A stretch of DNA of 64,000 bases from Nemania diffusa (GCA_038501195.1 JBBPUQ010000007.1:907501-971500), one strand, 5' to 3'; shown: positions 1 through 10,538, counted from the stretch's first letter. Translations and numbers: made by a program. The notes: a model not told the origin generated them from the sequence alone.

Positions 1-117
1 TTATACCTTTTATCTACCTTTTATTAAAAACCCCTTTTTACAATACGTCGGTATGTGCTTTATGGACCGACCTTCAACAGTTTCGCCTCACAACTTTGCT
101 TCCTCCCGGACTTTTGG

Positions 118-2826
118 CTACGAACCGTGAAGACCGCTGGTCCGCTCGCGCATTAGCTGTCGCCGGGCCTTGTCCTTTTCTACAACCAACCGCCGTTAGC
201 AAATAGCCATATCATCGTCTTACAGCCCCAGGAACTATAGCTTACCTCTATCATAAACCAAGAACTCGTGGAGGCCAGCACCTGCTGGTACCATAGGCAG
301 GACAGGCACCTTCTTATCGGTAATAACCTCGAGAAGAGCTGGCCCGTCTGTGTTGATGAGCCACTCAAGGCTAGCCCGAACATCCTCTGGCTTGGAGACC
401 TTCCTCGCCTGCACCCCCATTGCGTCGGCTAACTTGACAAAGTCCGGATTCCGCTGGTGGGTATGTGCATAGCGATCCTCATAGAACAGGTTCTGCCATT
501 GCGTAACCATGCCTTGCTCCTCGTTATTTAAAATAATAACCTTAATGCCAATGTTAAATTGAGCAGCGGTGGAGAGCTCTGTTAGGGTCATGTTAAAGGA
601 CGCATCGCCGTCAATATCGATCACGAGGGCGTCTGGTCTCGCTACTGCGATTCCAATCGCACTTGGTAGCCCGAAGCCCATCGTGCCTATATCCCAGGGT
701 CAGAATTAGGGTCGTTACAAACTTCAATGACCAAGAAACATGACAAGATTTGGGTTTGGGTTTAGAAGAGGCCGGAGAGAAACGGCTAAGGTGCTGCCAA
801 AGTATCACGTACCTAGTCCACCGCTCGTGACAAACGATCGAGGCTCTCTCCACGAGTAGTGCTGTGCTACCCACATTTGCTACTTCAGGTCAGTTTTGGT
901 GTTCGTATGTTGGCTGCTCATGAGGAACTCACATGCTGGCCCACCCCAGTCGAGATGATTGTTTTCTTATCAACTTTAGACGTGAGATCGCTCAGCTCCT
1001 CAATTAGGGACTGGGGTTTAATGAGACCGTTGCCTCCAGGAGAGTCAGCGCGCTCATAGTTGGATAGAGGCCACTTGGCCTTCCATTCGGATATCTTGTT
1101 AAACCATTCGCTTCGTTGCTCCATGCTGATAGACGGGAGCATAGGTATAAGCATTTTGAGGTTAGTGGCAACATCGCCCTCGATAGCCTCAGTTGCCTGA
1201 ATAACTTTATTAATATTTTTAGGCAATATATCAAAATGAATAATGCCGCCTCGCTTCTCAACTGCTGCAGCTTTAGCATTGGGCGCAAATTTTGCAGTAT
1301 TCAGGACAACACGGTCATCAAAGCGAGCACCAAGAGCAATAATCAGGTCGGCCTCCTGCATAGACATATTAGCATATGCCATGCCATGCATACCCAACAT
1401 GTGTAATGACTTCTCGTCACGCTCATCAAATGCACCAAGGCCCAGGAGAGTTGTTGTCACAGGAATGGAACACTTATCAGCTAGCTCGCGAAGAAGCTCA
1501 GTTCCACCTTTAGACTGGATGATGCCTTGGCCAGCGTAAATGATAGGCTGCTTAGCTACTTTGATAAGCTCAGCAGCATGGCTAAGGGAGGTATTCAGTT
1601 GCTTCTCCATTAGGCCTTTGGCAGCCTGAGAAGCGATGCTTGAAAAAGAGGGTAGGCAAGTTTGTGTTGGTATAGCCTTTCGAAGAATCCCAGCTGTAAT
1701 ATCCTTAGGAAGGTCAACGAGGACAGGGCCAGGACGACCACTGGTAGCAATCTCGAAAGCCTCGTTAATTCGACGCGGGAGCTCGGCAATGCTTGTCACC
1801 ATGCAATTCCACTTGCACGCACTCCTGCTAATGCCCACAGTATCGCACTCTTGAAACGCGTCCAGTCCGATGGCACTTGTTACGACCTGTCCAGTAAAGA
1901 CCACTATGGGAGTGCCATCCGAGAGAGCATCTTGCATGGGTGTGATGACATTGGTCGCTCCCGGACCCGATGTAACGAGTACAACGCCAGGTTTGCCGGA
2001 GGCACGTGCGTACCCTATGATATATTAATATAACCCGAACAAGGTTGTTCAACCAAGCAAGCCTTACCTTGTGCCATGTGGCCGGCGCCTTGTTCGTGCC
2101 GAGGCAAGATAAAATCGAAGTGTTCCGAGTTGTAGATGGCGTCAAAGACGGGAAGGATGGCGCCGCCGGGGTAGCCGACTAGGAATAGTTAGCATGTGGG
2201 TTCTCATTTGGCCCGACCGACGAAGACAAGTTCGGCTGGGGAAGGGAGACAAACAAATATGCTTCACATCGTGTCTGAGCATCATCTCATGAAAGATCTC
2301 GCCACCGGTCTTTCCAATAAACCTAAAAGCACATGAGCAAGGGCTTATTGCAGTTTGAGAGAGGATTCTTACGACTCATCCATCTCGGGTTTTGATCGGT
2401 TGACAAGAGGCTGGACATGACGACGAGATTCGGGTTCCAAGTTGAAGGCGGGGCTAGGCAAAGGGCGAGTTTGACTGTAAAGCAGGTCAGCAACATGATT
2501 GAGATGAGATTAACAATGAAGCATCAATTGACTTGGTGGCGCGAGCGTTGGGGCACTCCTCGGCGCCATTCGAGTTAGGAACACGGATAATTGTTGGGCG
2601 GTGAAACGTGACACCACGAACGAGGTTATGAGGGTGCAAAGAACCGAGAAAAACAGCCAGAAACTCACGGCGCGGCAGAAGTGGTAGCAGTGGCCTTTGT
2701 TCTTTGCGTTGCGGGCAACTTGGACTGTGCAATTGACTGTGCAAGAGGGGCTGTGGGCGGCGTTGTCCAGGCCCTCGCCTGGCCAAGGGCGCGGATAGCC
2801 CTTCTCGCAGGGCGATTTTGGAGCAT
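118..2826 (-). CDS. ILV2: Acetolactate synthase (AHAS) catalytic subunit, mitochondrial
   Basis: This enzyme condenses two pyruvates, or pyruvate and 2-oxobutyrate, in the first common step of valine, leucine and isoleucine synthesis; it uses ThDP, Mg2+ and FAD and acts in mitochondria. I read eight exons: 2669-2826, 2373-2474, 2255-2322, 2068-2178, 933-2014, 813-879, 246-686 and 118-179. They total 2091 nt (696 aa), the usual fungal length. Residues 1-50 are basic and rich in Ala, Arg and Thr, like a transit peptide. The catalytic Glu lies in [10 protein letters not shown] (about residue 138). The ThDP motif runs from GDASFNMTL to NNEEQG, and the C-terminal [11 protein letters not shown] is intact. 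Oddities: GQVVTSAIG has Val at about residue 191, where Pro is expected (yeast Pro192), and HMAQGYAR has Gln in place of the usual Glu. Family assignment is certain. Whether this is the only ILV2 copy or a second, resistant one cannot be told from the window. Confidence 0.96.
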
Positions 2827-2890
2827 TGCGGCGGAGTAGATGGAATCCGGGGCGGGAGGAAAGTCGGGGTGGGATGGGAAAGGAAATATG

Positions 2891-3010
2891 TCAATCGTGT
2901 GAGTGAGCACAACTCAATTGTGTGAGTGAGCACAAGCGCTCAGTGAAGAGAAAGAGGATCCGATGGATGCCAGTCTTTGCTTTGGGATCGGCCAGTCTTT
3001 GCTTTGAAAA
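2891..3010. repeat. Two short tandem duplications upstream of ILV2
   Basis: A 23-bp unit containing GTGTGAGTGAGCAC occurs twice at about 2891-2935. A unit containing GCCAGTCTTTGCTTTG occurs twice at about 2968-3007. Both lie 65-185 bp upstream of the ILV2 start codon, probably in its 5' leader or promoter. The repeats are visible; any regulatory role is a guess. Confidence 0.6.
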
Positions 3011-3240
3011 GGAAAAGAAGTTGTTGGAGGAAGACGGAGGCGAGGGAGGTGGGATAGGCTAGCTAAGGTCTGGCTCTAGATCGGAGCGAAGCCGGACAAA
3101 AACCTGGGGCAAGACTCAATCAAAAAAATCCAAAATGGCGCCACACAGTCACTTGCACGGGAGTCATGACATTTACTCTTGTACAGCCACGCTCTGATGT
3201 TGTCCGGCAAAAAAAAATTGCGGGGGCTCTGTTTGTGCTA

Positions 3241-3505
3241 CAAGGTGTGAAGGCGCCTAAATGTTAGCTCCACGCTAGTAGCTTGTACTGGCAGGGCATT
3301 TTTTGGTAACAAAGTTCTCTAGATCTGCTTGCTGAACAATGCCTGTTCGGTGGCAAATGCCAAAAACGCTACAAGACTGGATCAACAGCCAAGTTTATAC
3401 TACCTACTGTATGTACTTGAATTTATATAACAGCCTTGTGAGCAACAGTACGCTTGCGTTTCTAGGCCCTAGCGCCGCGCTAACATTCAGGACCCTTCAC
3501 ACCTG
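3241..3505. mobile_element. MITE, family A copy 1 (TA target duplication)
   Basis: A 265-bp element flanked by TA on both sides (3239-3240 and 3506-3507). The ends are inverted repeats of about 40 bp: the left starts CAAGGTGTGAAGG and the right, reverse-complemented, starts CAGGTGTGAAGGG. The arms continue into GTTAGCTCCACGCTAG (left) and GTTAGCGCGGCGCTAG (right). The same two 16-mers occur in the element at 61314-61582. It carries no ORF. The TA duplication and short length suit a Tc1/mariner-type non-autonomous element. It sits about 415 bp upstream of the ILV2 start. Confidence 0.8.
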
Positions 3506-4142
3506 TAGGTAGCCAATTGCGCGCATGGTGGCGCTTTTTGATGAGTAAGTCGTCAAAGGCACCGGCCGCTCTGGTTGTCCACAAGCTCAGCATAGTTGGC
3601 GTGCGGGGCGACATTGGAGTAAATGATCTTTTGTATGTATGACGAGCTGCAGCCACTTCCAACTTGTCTCCTTCACCCCATCCTGCCTCCGGTACGCGGA
3701 GCTAGCCAAGTTCTGTGAATCGGTCTGGGGCTGGAACAGACGGATCTATATACATACATCAGCGGGGAAGAAGAGCAAGGCGGCGTCTACCATGCATGCA
3801 GTATTGCGTCAAGAACAATCTGGAGAACCTTTCCTCTTCTTATTTTCTGGTAGTTGCGCGGCACGCACGAATGAACTTTGTCTTCGTAAAGTCGTTGTTT
3901 TGCCAGGCACTAATTATAAGTAGGTTACCATGTGAGTGTCTTGCTGAGTTGGTGAAATGATTATCTAAATACATAGCATAGTAACACAAACCTGCCCCGA
4001 TCCCAGCCCAGCAACCTCGCAAACACCTGCCTTGTCTTACAGTCCTTGTCCAGAGAGCTGTTGAACTTGGCTTCAGCTCGAGTCTCGCTGAGCATGTACT
4101 CAGCTGGCGAATAAATATCCGCCCAAATCATGACACGGTAAC
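3506..4142. other. Intergenic stretch, no gene recognised
   Basis: Short open frames exist on both strands, but none has a recognisable domain, a convincing start or plausible splice sites. GC content is ordinary. Confidence 0.5.
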
Positions 4143-4145
4143 AAA

Positions 4146-4590
4146 TTACACAACATTCTCGTGATCCTCTGTCTCCTCGTCCAAAGAGCCGCTGGTCTCG
4201 GCTTTGGTTTTGGCTGCAGCTTGTCGTAGATATACCCGTCTAGCACGAAGCGCATTTGCGGTTCGCCTCATACCGGACTTATCCACAAACGCCATGTAGA
4301 CTGATTGCCAGTCCTGATATTCTACTTCCTCCTTCGTCACTATCAGCAACCAAGCGTCTTCCGATGGGGACCACCTACTGCATCGCTTCGTGCTTTCTAA
4401 CGCGTCTGATAGAGGGTGCAGTCTATGCTGGATGGCACTTGCAGTCCTCGGATGTCCGAATGCTTCTTCCCACGTCAGGGCGAGCTTCTTGGCGAGCTTC
4501 TATCTTTTGCTCTGGTCAGGATAGGAGCGCAGGTAATTGTCTTCTTCCCATGTCCATCTATGAAGCTTTGCACGGGGATTTTTAAATATT
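4146..4590 (-). pseudogene. Truncated SANT/Myb-like protein relic
   Basis: One minus-strand frame reads through two tryptophan-rich repeats. The first contains WTWEEDNYLRSYP and later TWEEAFGHPRTASAIQHRL. The second contains RWSPSEDAWLL, then YQDWQSVYMAFVDKSG and RTANALRARR. The W-spaced pattern ending in R-T-x-N-A-L-R resembles fungal SANT/Myb-like DNA-binding repeats. The frame is interrupted by an in-frame TAG between QSKR and KLAKKLAL, and no start codon precedes it: the 5' side runs into AT-rich sequence at about 4590-4700. The C-terminal tail is acidic (about 4146-4200). I read it as a gene cut off at its 5' end and broken by one stop. The stop could instead be spliced out, but I saw no good donor/acceptor pair. 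Family assignment is by eye. Confidence 0.5.
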
Positions 4591-5110
4591 TAGTTCTAAA
4601 AATATATATTAAATATAACCTTTTAAATATAAACATATAGCTTCTATTTATAAACCATGTTGTTTTTTATACTTATAAAAAAACGCTTGTTATATAATTT
4701 TTGCCGATCAAAGCTGGTCACTAATACAACAACAGAGCAATTGCACCAAATCTGACACAAATACAAGCCGTAGGCTTGTATCTAGGGGCTCAAATCCAAC
4801 ACTAAAGGCGGGGGGCACTTTAGTCAATAACACAACAATAGAACACTTGTACCAACTCTGACAGATAGAGCCCTAATTAAGGTCTCCTCTCTCTTGTCTA
4901 ATCTACCGATGGGGTTTGGTCCTAAATAGACCTGGTGCTAGAGAGACGTACAGACTGTGACCGTGCCTGTCTTCTAAGAAACACCCTTTAGAGGATCCCC
5001 GTACCTGTCTGTATCACTTATATCTAGAGGCTTAGATCCAACAACAACCACGTTACTGTGCTTATATTGTTACTCTCTGCTGGCTATTGTACTTCAACCT
5101 AATACACGTG
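4590..5110. repeat. Decayed repeat DNA: AT-rich patch and degenerate direct repeats
   Basis: 4590-4700 is strongly AT-rich. A segment of about 43 bp at 4719-4763 recurs with several substitutions at 4832-4875; both contain ACAACAA and TCTGACA. A second motif near 4781 (ATCTAGGGGCTCAAATCCAA) recurs as a variant near 5024. A G-rich run lies at 4808-4815. The arrangement could be a relic of a retroelement end, but no complete LTR could be delimited. Confidence 0.4.
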
Positions 5111-5123
5111 TCACTCCAACTTA

Positions 5124-6548
5124 TCACCATTTTGTTTTAAACCCTAACTTATCTCTCCTTTCGAAATCCTGTATAACATTCTTCTTCTTCAACGGTGGCC
5201 AATTTCGTGCCCAGGATTTCGGCCACAATGGTCTGTGAGCTTCTCTCCACCTTATAAATCGCATTTGGGCCGACTCCTCCGTCATCCATTGGGTTTCACC
5301 GGGCCATTCAAAATGTGTCTTCCCGGCATCTTCCTGTGCCCAGACAAGAAACACTTGACGAATAGGCTCGAGATTCCACGGCCAATCAGCTACTTCGGTG
5401 CTTGGGTGATCCTTAGAGAAGGCGTTTGAAGACGACAAATTGCGAGTTCGACGGATGTGAGACCGCAGTGGTTCAAGTATATCGTGGGTTCTGGGATCGG
5501 TCCATGATCGTTCGAGCATGATATCAAAAACTAAACCAAGGTCTATCATGGCGAGGAGGCTAGAGTGGAATGCCGCCTGTAACGTCGGTCGTCGGGCTTT
5601 CTCCGCGGCCCAAGATTTAGCATTCATGTCGTACTGCTTGCAATAAGGGGTAAGGTCATTATCCCCCAGCTTCACAGAGCCGTCGGTGATAAGCTGGTCT
5701 ATATAGGCCCAGGCGGTCACACTGAGTAGCTTGTAGCCAAAGGACTCGGACTCGGCCAGCCGCCCATGGCTTCTTCGCCGATAGTTAAATGTCGACGTCT
5801 TTCGGGCTTCCCTATCGAAGGTGACCTCTGCGTTTCTCCAATCCGGACTGAGCATGAGTGGCATCAGCAGGGTTTCGTAGACGACAGGGCGCCTGTCAAA
5901 CGACCACAAATCTGGATCGATAAATTGTATTCGTCGCCATTGCTCATACCATAGATGTGGGTTACGGCTGTCGATGGGGCCTACCGTCACTCCGAGATCC
6001 CAGAATGATGTCGACGGCGTCTCTTCGAGTGGTGGCCCGGAATCTGAGAAGTATATTCGTGACCGTCGTTCCCTCTGCTGCTGAAACCACCCCAAAATCT
6101 CGCATACGTCGAAAAGCTTTGCCCTGAGAATCATATATTCCGCATACGACGTGGCCGGTGCTCTGCTCGGCGATCGAAACTCGACAGTCGTTTCTCGCGG
6201 CCGGTAATACCGCAGTACTCGTGCGAGTGGCGTGTCCAGATCAGCAATACACCAGACATATGGTGACGACTTTCGTCTTCGATAAATATGGAATTTGAGC
6301 CAACATCTCTCAGAGCAGTGCCCCTCGACAATGATCACGAGGCGGTCGATTTCGAAACCTTTGCCGCAACTACAGGGGCGGTTGTACGGGCATTTACAAG
6401 AAAGGAGGGCACCGGGTGTTGCACGCAAGATGTCGTGTCTAATCTGCCGGCTCGTCATCATGAGGTTATCGAAACTCTCATGTTCGCCCACAGCGCTCCA
6501 TATTAAGCACCGTAGCTCGGCGGGAAGGCTCTCAAGAGTAGCGCCCAT
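5124..6548 (-). CDS. F-box-like hypothetical protein
   Basis: A single uninterrupted exon of 474 aa starting at ATG 6548. The N-terminus, LESLPAELRCLIWSAV followed by LMMTSRQIRHDI, follows the fungal F-box-like pattern (LPxELRxxIW, then a leucine-rich helix and a serine-rich turn). A cysteine group, CKCPYNRPCSCGKG at about residues 52-65, is unusual and might bind metal. The remainder is rich in Trp, Arg and Asp with no catalytic motif that I recognise. Proteins of this layout are usually adaptors in SCF ubiquitin ligases or of unknown role; that is inference. There are no introns, and codon use looks ordinary. It stands alone, with MITE and decayed repeat DNA on both sides, so no context argues for a function. 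Confidence 0.8.
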   Translation of the reverse strand: MGATLESLPAELRCLIWSAVGEHESFDNLMMTSRQIRHDILRATPGALLSCKCPYNRPCSCGKGFEIDRLVIIVEGHCSERCWLKFHIYRRRKSSPYVWCIADLDTPLARVLRYYRPRETTVEFRSPSRAPATSYAEYMILRAKLFDVCEILGWFQQQRERRSRIYFSDSGPPLEETPSTSFWDLGVTVGPIDSRNPHLWYEQWRRIQFIDPDLWSFDRRPVVYETLLMPLMLSPDWRNAEVTFDREARKTSTFNYRRRSHGRLAESESFGYKLLSVTAWAYIDQLITDGSVKLGDNDLTPYCKQYDMNAKSWAAEKARRPTLQAAFHSSLLAMIDLGLVFDIMLERSWTDPRTHDILEPLRSHIRRTRNLSSSNAFSKDHPSTEVADWPWNLEPIRQVFLVWAQEDAGKTHFEWPGETQWMTEESAQMRFIRWREAHRPLWPKSWARNWPPLKKKNVIQDFERRDKLGFKTKW

Positions 6549-6703
6549 TTTAGCCGAACGTTTAATATGATGAGTGGATCAATGATGTATGGATTTCGTG
6601 GTGGAATTTAACCCTCGATGTTTGGCAAGCTCAATCGTAAAAGGAAAATGGGAGAAAGTACACAAACCAAAACCGGAAAGTGGTCTGCTTAAATAATTTA
6701 TTA

Positions 6704-6860
6704 CCAGTGCTGTGATTTGAGCTTTGGGTTTTTGAGGGTTTTGAGTTCTTAACTTAGGTAGGTAATTAACTTAGCTAGGTCTGAGTTTACCAGCTGGCAA
6801 ACTTAAAACTTAAATTAGTAACGTAAACTCAGACTTGAATACCTTAAATCACAGCATTGG
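6704..6860. mobile_element. Tourist-like MITE (TTA target duplication)
   Basis: A 157-bp element flanked by TTA at 6701-6703 and 6861-6863. The left end starts CCAGTGCTGTGATTTGAG; the right end reverse-complemented starts CCAATGCTGTGATTTAAG. The 3-bp TTA duplication is typical of PIF/Harbinger (Tourist) MITEs. A second inverted pair, GTCTGAGTTTAC and its complement, lies inside (about 6779-6835). No ORF is present. Confidence 0.72.
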
Positions 6861-7077
6861 TTATTAGCAAGAACCAGTTAATTGATTTGACTTGTAAACA
6901 AACAATCGGCTGCCTGGCAACCTGCCTATAGCCGACGGGTGATAATAGCACCGAAACGTTAACAGAAATAATAGGCTAGGATACCCGGAAAAGAAGTCCG
7001 ACGTATGCGAACTCGTATTAGGTCATGTGGTGATGCGATGAGGCATTATAGAGAATGGATTGGGCCTACTTGGTCAT

Positions 7078-7106
7078 CACCATGGCTTTCTTGGAAGCCA
7101 TGGTGG
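7078..7106. repeat. Perfect hairpin CACCATGGCTT / AAGCCATGGTG
   Basis: An 11-bp perfect inverted repeat separated by 6 bp lies in the gap between the MITE and the tentative gene at 7202-8201. It could form a stem-loop on either strand. No function is evident. Confidence 0.5.
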
Positions 7107-7201
7107 AATCAAGCTCCCTCGCCACGTCAAGGCGTAGACCCATGAGGGAGACTATTTACCTATCTACAAAAGGAACGTCCCACCATACCACCCTGCACTC
7201 C

Positions 7202-8201
7202 TCACTCTATAATACTACCAACCACCTGACTCTCCTCCCGCCCCCCTCTCCTTTCCTCCTCTTTCCCTGGCTTCGCGGCCATTGCCCTCGCCTTGGCTCT
7301 AGCCCTCTGCATCACCCCTCTCGCTGCTTTCTCGAACCCCTGAGCCGCCTGCTTCACCAGATTCTCAATGAAGCCATCTGCTTCCGGATCATCGTCTGGG
7401 GAGAGGGCCCGCAATTTACCACTAGCAGTCAGGAACTCCTCCACCATGTTAGACATCGCGGAGGACTCCTGCTCCTCGAGTTTTGGACGCTTCGGAGCCC
7501 GTTCGTTCTCGGCTACCTTGGAATCTTTAAAGTGGTCCACAATGCGTTCCCACTGTGACATGTCGGCGTACCAGCACCTCGGAAGGGCACCCGGAAGCTG
7601 AGCACGGTCGTCGTCAACAGAGTTGCCGAACTCAAGAACCGCCGCGGCTGTCGGCGGCCGTCGGGTTACCCCTCCCCCTGTGATAGGTCTGGTTACCCCG
7701 AACGTAGCACTCCGCCGCGAACATTGCCGTCTCCGCGTCGATTCGTTGCTCGAGGGTAGTAATCAAGACAACGACTATTCAGGGCGCCGTGTTAGTGAGA
7801 GCCAACAAGTATGAGTAAGAGAGGCAACACACGAGGTAGCTTACAGCGCTTGCGCAACGGGCCTTGCAGCTCCTCCTGTACATTTGCCGCCGATGGACCG
7901 TGATCGTCTGATGGCTCCGAGGCCACTGCCGCAGGTGTAAGTGTCAAAATGTCTACATACTTCTGGCTTGGAGCAAGCAACCTGGGCACGACTCAGTCAA
8001 AGAGACGTCACGAGCCGAGCTTGCTATGTCGACGCAGACACAAGGCAAGATTCACCTCGGATTACTGTGGCCGCTCATGGTAAGCGCCTAACCAACCATT
8101 AAATTAAAGCAGGCAGAAAACAACGTACCTGGGTTATCAGTGCAGCGAGAGTGGATAGCTAGAGAGCTAGAGTCATAAAACTGGTCAGTATCGATATCCA
8201 T
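7202..8201 (-). CDS. Hypothetical protein, tentative five-exon model
   Basis: The last exon is open for well over 100 codons and has a coding look: SQWERIVDHFKDSK, then a basic patch APKRPKLEEQ that could be a nuclear signal, and a Lys/Arg/Ala-rich helical tail. A model that closes in frame is 8129-8201, 8066-8087, 7845-7981, 7697-7774 and 7202-7647 (756 nt, 251 aa). It starts MDIDTDQFYDSSS and includes TLEQRIDAETAMFAAECYV, a likely helix. The 22-nt exon and the 49-nt last intron are weak points. I recognise no domain. The charged, low-complexity C-terminus suggests a nuclear or nucleic-acid-associated protein, which is a guess. It may instead be a decaying gene, since transposon relics lie close by. 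RNA evidence would settle the exon structure. Confidence 0.4.
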
Positions 8202-10538
8202 TAAGAATAGCCACTTGGCTCTGGAGGGAGGAGAGGTGGAAGAGAGAAGAAGAGGTGGGAGAGAGAAGAAGAGGAAGAGAGGGAAACAACAACAATCTAG
8301 TGAAAGCCGGGTTTTATACTTGGCGCGATAGCCAAGTTCGCACCTACCTCCTCCCACTAAACTCACACGTATTGGAGCTCAGAGGAAGCTACCCATTTTC
8401 TAAATGCAATAACACGCTTGGACATCGCTACGGCTGCGACTTCTCGATATAATTACCCTTACACAACGAACCTTCGGGCGGTGACTCCTCTGCTACATCA
8501 TCATTCGACATGCGTGGGCGACTAAGCAAAACTAGCTCTCGAGTACCCTGCTGTTGCTCATTTTCGATTTACCTTCTCCTACCAAGAGTGTTGTAATGTT
8601 AGTTGAAAAGCAGCATTAATAATAAATAAATAGCTTTTAAATTTATATGTGAAATTTGAATGAAAAGGAACTGTAGGCTCACGCCGCGCATCGGGAAGAG
8701 TGGATGAACAAGCAGGCGGTTCAGGATATCGACTGCCACCTTGATAGGCTGGGACTACCTCAGATTAATACGCCGAGCTCTTGGCCCATGAGCGCTGCGA
8801 GAGCCCCCGGTCTAAACTCTAATCACCGATATGGAGCGGCAGGTTTCCGTGTAGGTCTGTCGCTATTAGTATCTACGAACAAGGTGCTCGAGGCCTCCGC
8901 GCCGTCAAAGCTGCCCTACGATGTGTGCCCGTCAATAGCACCGTAGGCGAGAAGGTAAACTGCTACCTTCTTTGTGTGGGTAAGGCCTTGGCACTGCCGC
9001 GGGACGACTCCACGATTCCTACGCTGGCTCGCCTATATGGTAGTCTGCGGGAGCCTTTCTGCCCTCATGGAGAGTCCACCTTGGGAATTTGGGCAAGGAA
9101 GAAAAATTGATTTGCCCGCCCCGCCCTCCGCCCTGTATAGCCCGAGGGTATACCACACGTCCGAGATCATGCCAAATCGACCTGCGGCGTAAGCAAGGAG
9201 TGGCGGGGCATCAAGCTAGCGTTGACATACAAGCTGTCGCAGGCTAGTAACCTGCGCCTACGATATAACATACTCATTACTTTCTAACATACATATTTGT
9301 TGTGGTTTTCTATAGGGAATGTCCCTGGTCGCTCAACTTACGGATAGCTTGATATGTATAATGCCTACTAAAAAAAGGGAGATACTAAGCATGTTTGTAA
9401 GTATTAAAGGGTATTAATGAATTAGGTCTTATTCCTCCCATGGCAAACATGTAATAAAAATTCGAAGTTATATTATTTCAGCCCTTTTTTATAAATGGAT
9501 TAGTTCATAGAAGTTCCGTATAAAAATAATAACGATTACCTTTTTTATTTAATATGATATGCTTGTACTTCGCGGGGTAGCTTGTTAGCGCTACGGTTAG
9601 CAACTGCAGAAAAGATGCTACGACACTTAATACCCAATACGCAATTTCTCACGCATAAATCTGCATGAATGTTGAGGCTTTATCTCTCTATTCCACTTAT
9701 GTCCAGCCCCCCCCTTCCACCCTCTTCCTTCTCTCCCGCTGCTCAGGAGGCGGAGGGAATCGACGAGAACGATGCAGTTAACCGATTTTTCAAAGTTATT
9801 GGTCCTTCACCGAACCAATCTTAGACTTTCATTGTCATTTGAAACGCCTGTAGCATGCTAGTGGGTATCTTGTATATCAAACGTGTCGCCTTCCAAACCC
9901 GCCCAAATCGGATATAACCAATCCCTGTATGAACATAGAATGTCGTCCCCGGGTCGATCAACTATCCAATGATAACCAAGCAACTTTCTCTGTTACTAGG
10001 TTATCGGCTTCCCTCTGTCAACGAAACAACTAACAAAGCAACGCTATCTTGCTTTCGTGGCGATTTCGTTGAATCGTTATATCGAGCTAGTCGTGTGAAG
10101 AAAGAGAGAGAGAGAGAGGGAAAATCAAGAACATGTTTGAAACAATAGTTCTAGACGTCAAACAAATATCCCGTCATACCCTTGATAGACCGACTTACCA
10201 CGCATGAAAAGGAAAAAAAAGAAGAATACGGATACCCCTTCCTCTCAAGCGCAGCGTGAACCGCTGAAAGCAAAGTTTAAACGTTTGGGATAATGAGGAA
10301 ACCGAAATACAGCCAGTAATCGTTCATGCCTCTCCGTACAAACGACGGCAATACAGTCAGTGGGTCTGGGTTGGGCGTGAGGAAACTTTTTGTTGCGGGC
10401 AGTTAAACCTAGAAGCCCATACGCTGGACAGGCGATCGAGGGAAAGAATGGTGTGTTGTTACCACGACACAATCCAATTCCCTAGATGCTATGCGGTTGG
10501 TTCTTTGTTACAGATCCAGCCTCATCTAACCTATGATC
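8202..10538. other. Gene-poor stretch with an unassigned GC-richer island
   Basis: AT-rich patches at about 8590-8660 and 9260-9560 bracket a GC-richer island (about 8675-9240). The island holds short plus-strand frames, one containing WMNKQAVQDIDCHLDRLGLP, which reads like part of a protein. It has no continuous gene and no recognisable family, so it may be a fragment of a mobile element. A (GA)n run lies near 10102-10120. The rest, up to the 3' end of the NYN gene, shows nothing definite. Confidence 0.4.

Noticed and set aside
118..2826. A biosynthetic cluster around the Pro-to-Val AHAS gene inside this window
   Set aside because: No synthase, tailoring enzyme or transporter gene lies within the visible flank; only DNA left of position 1 could still hold one.
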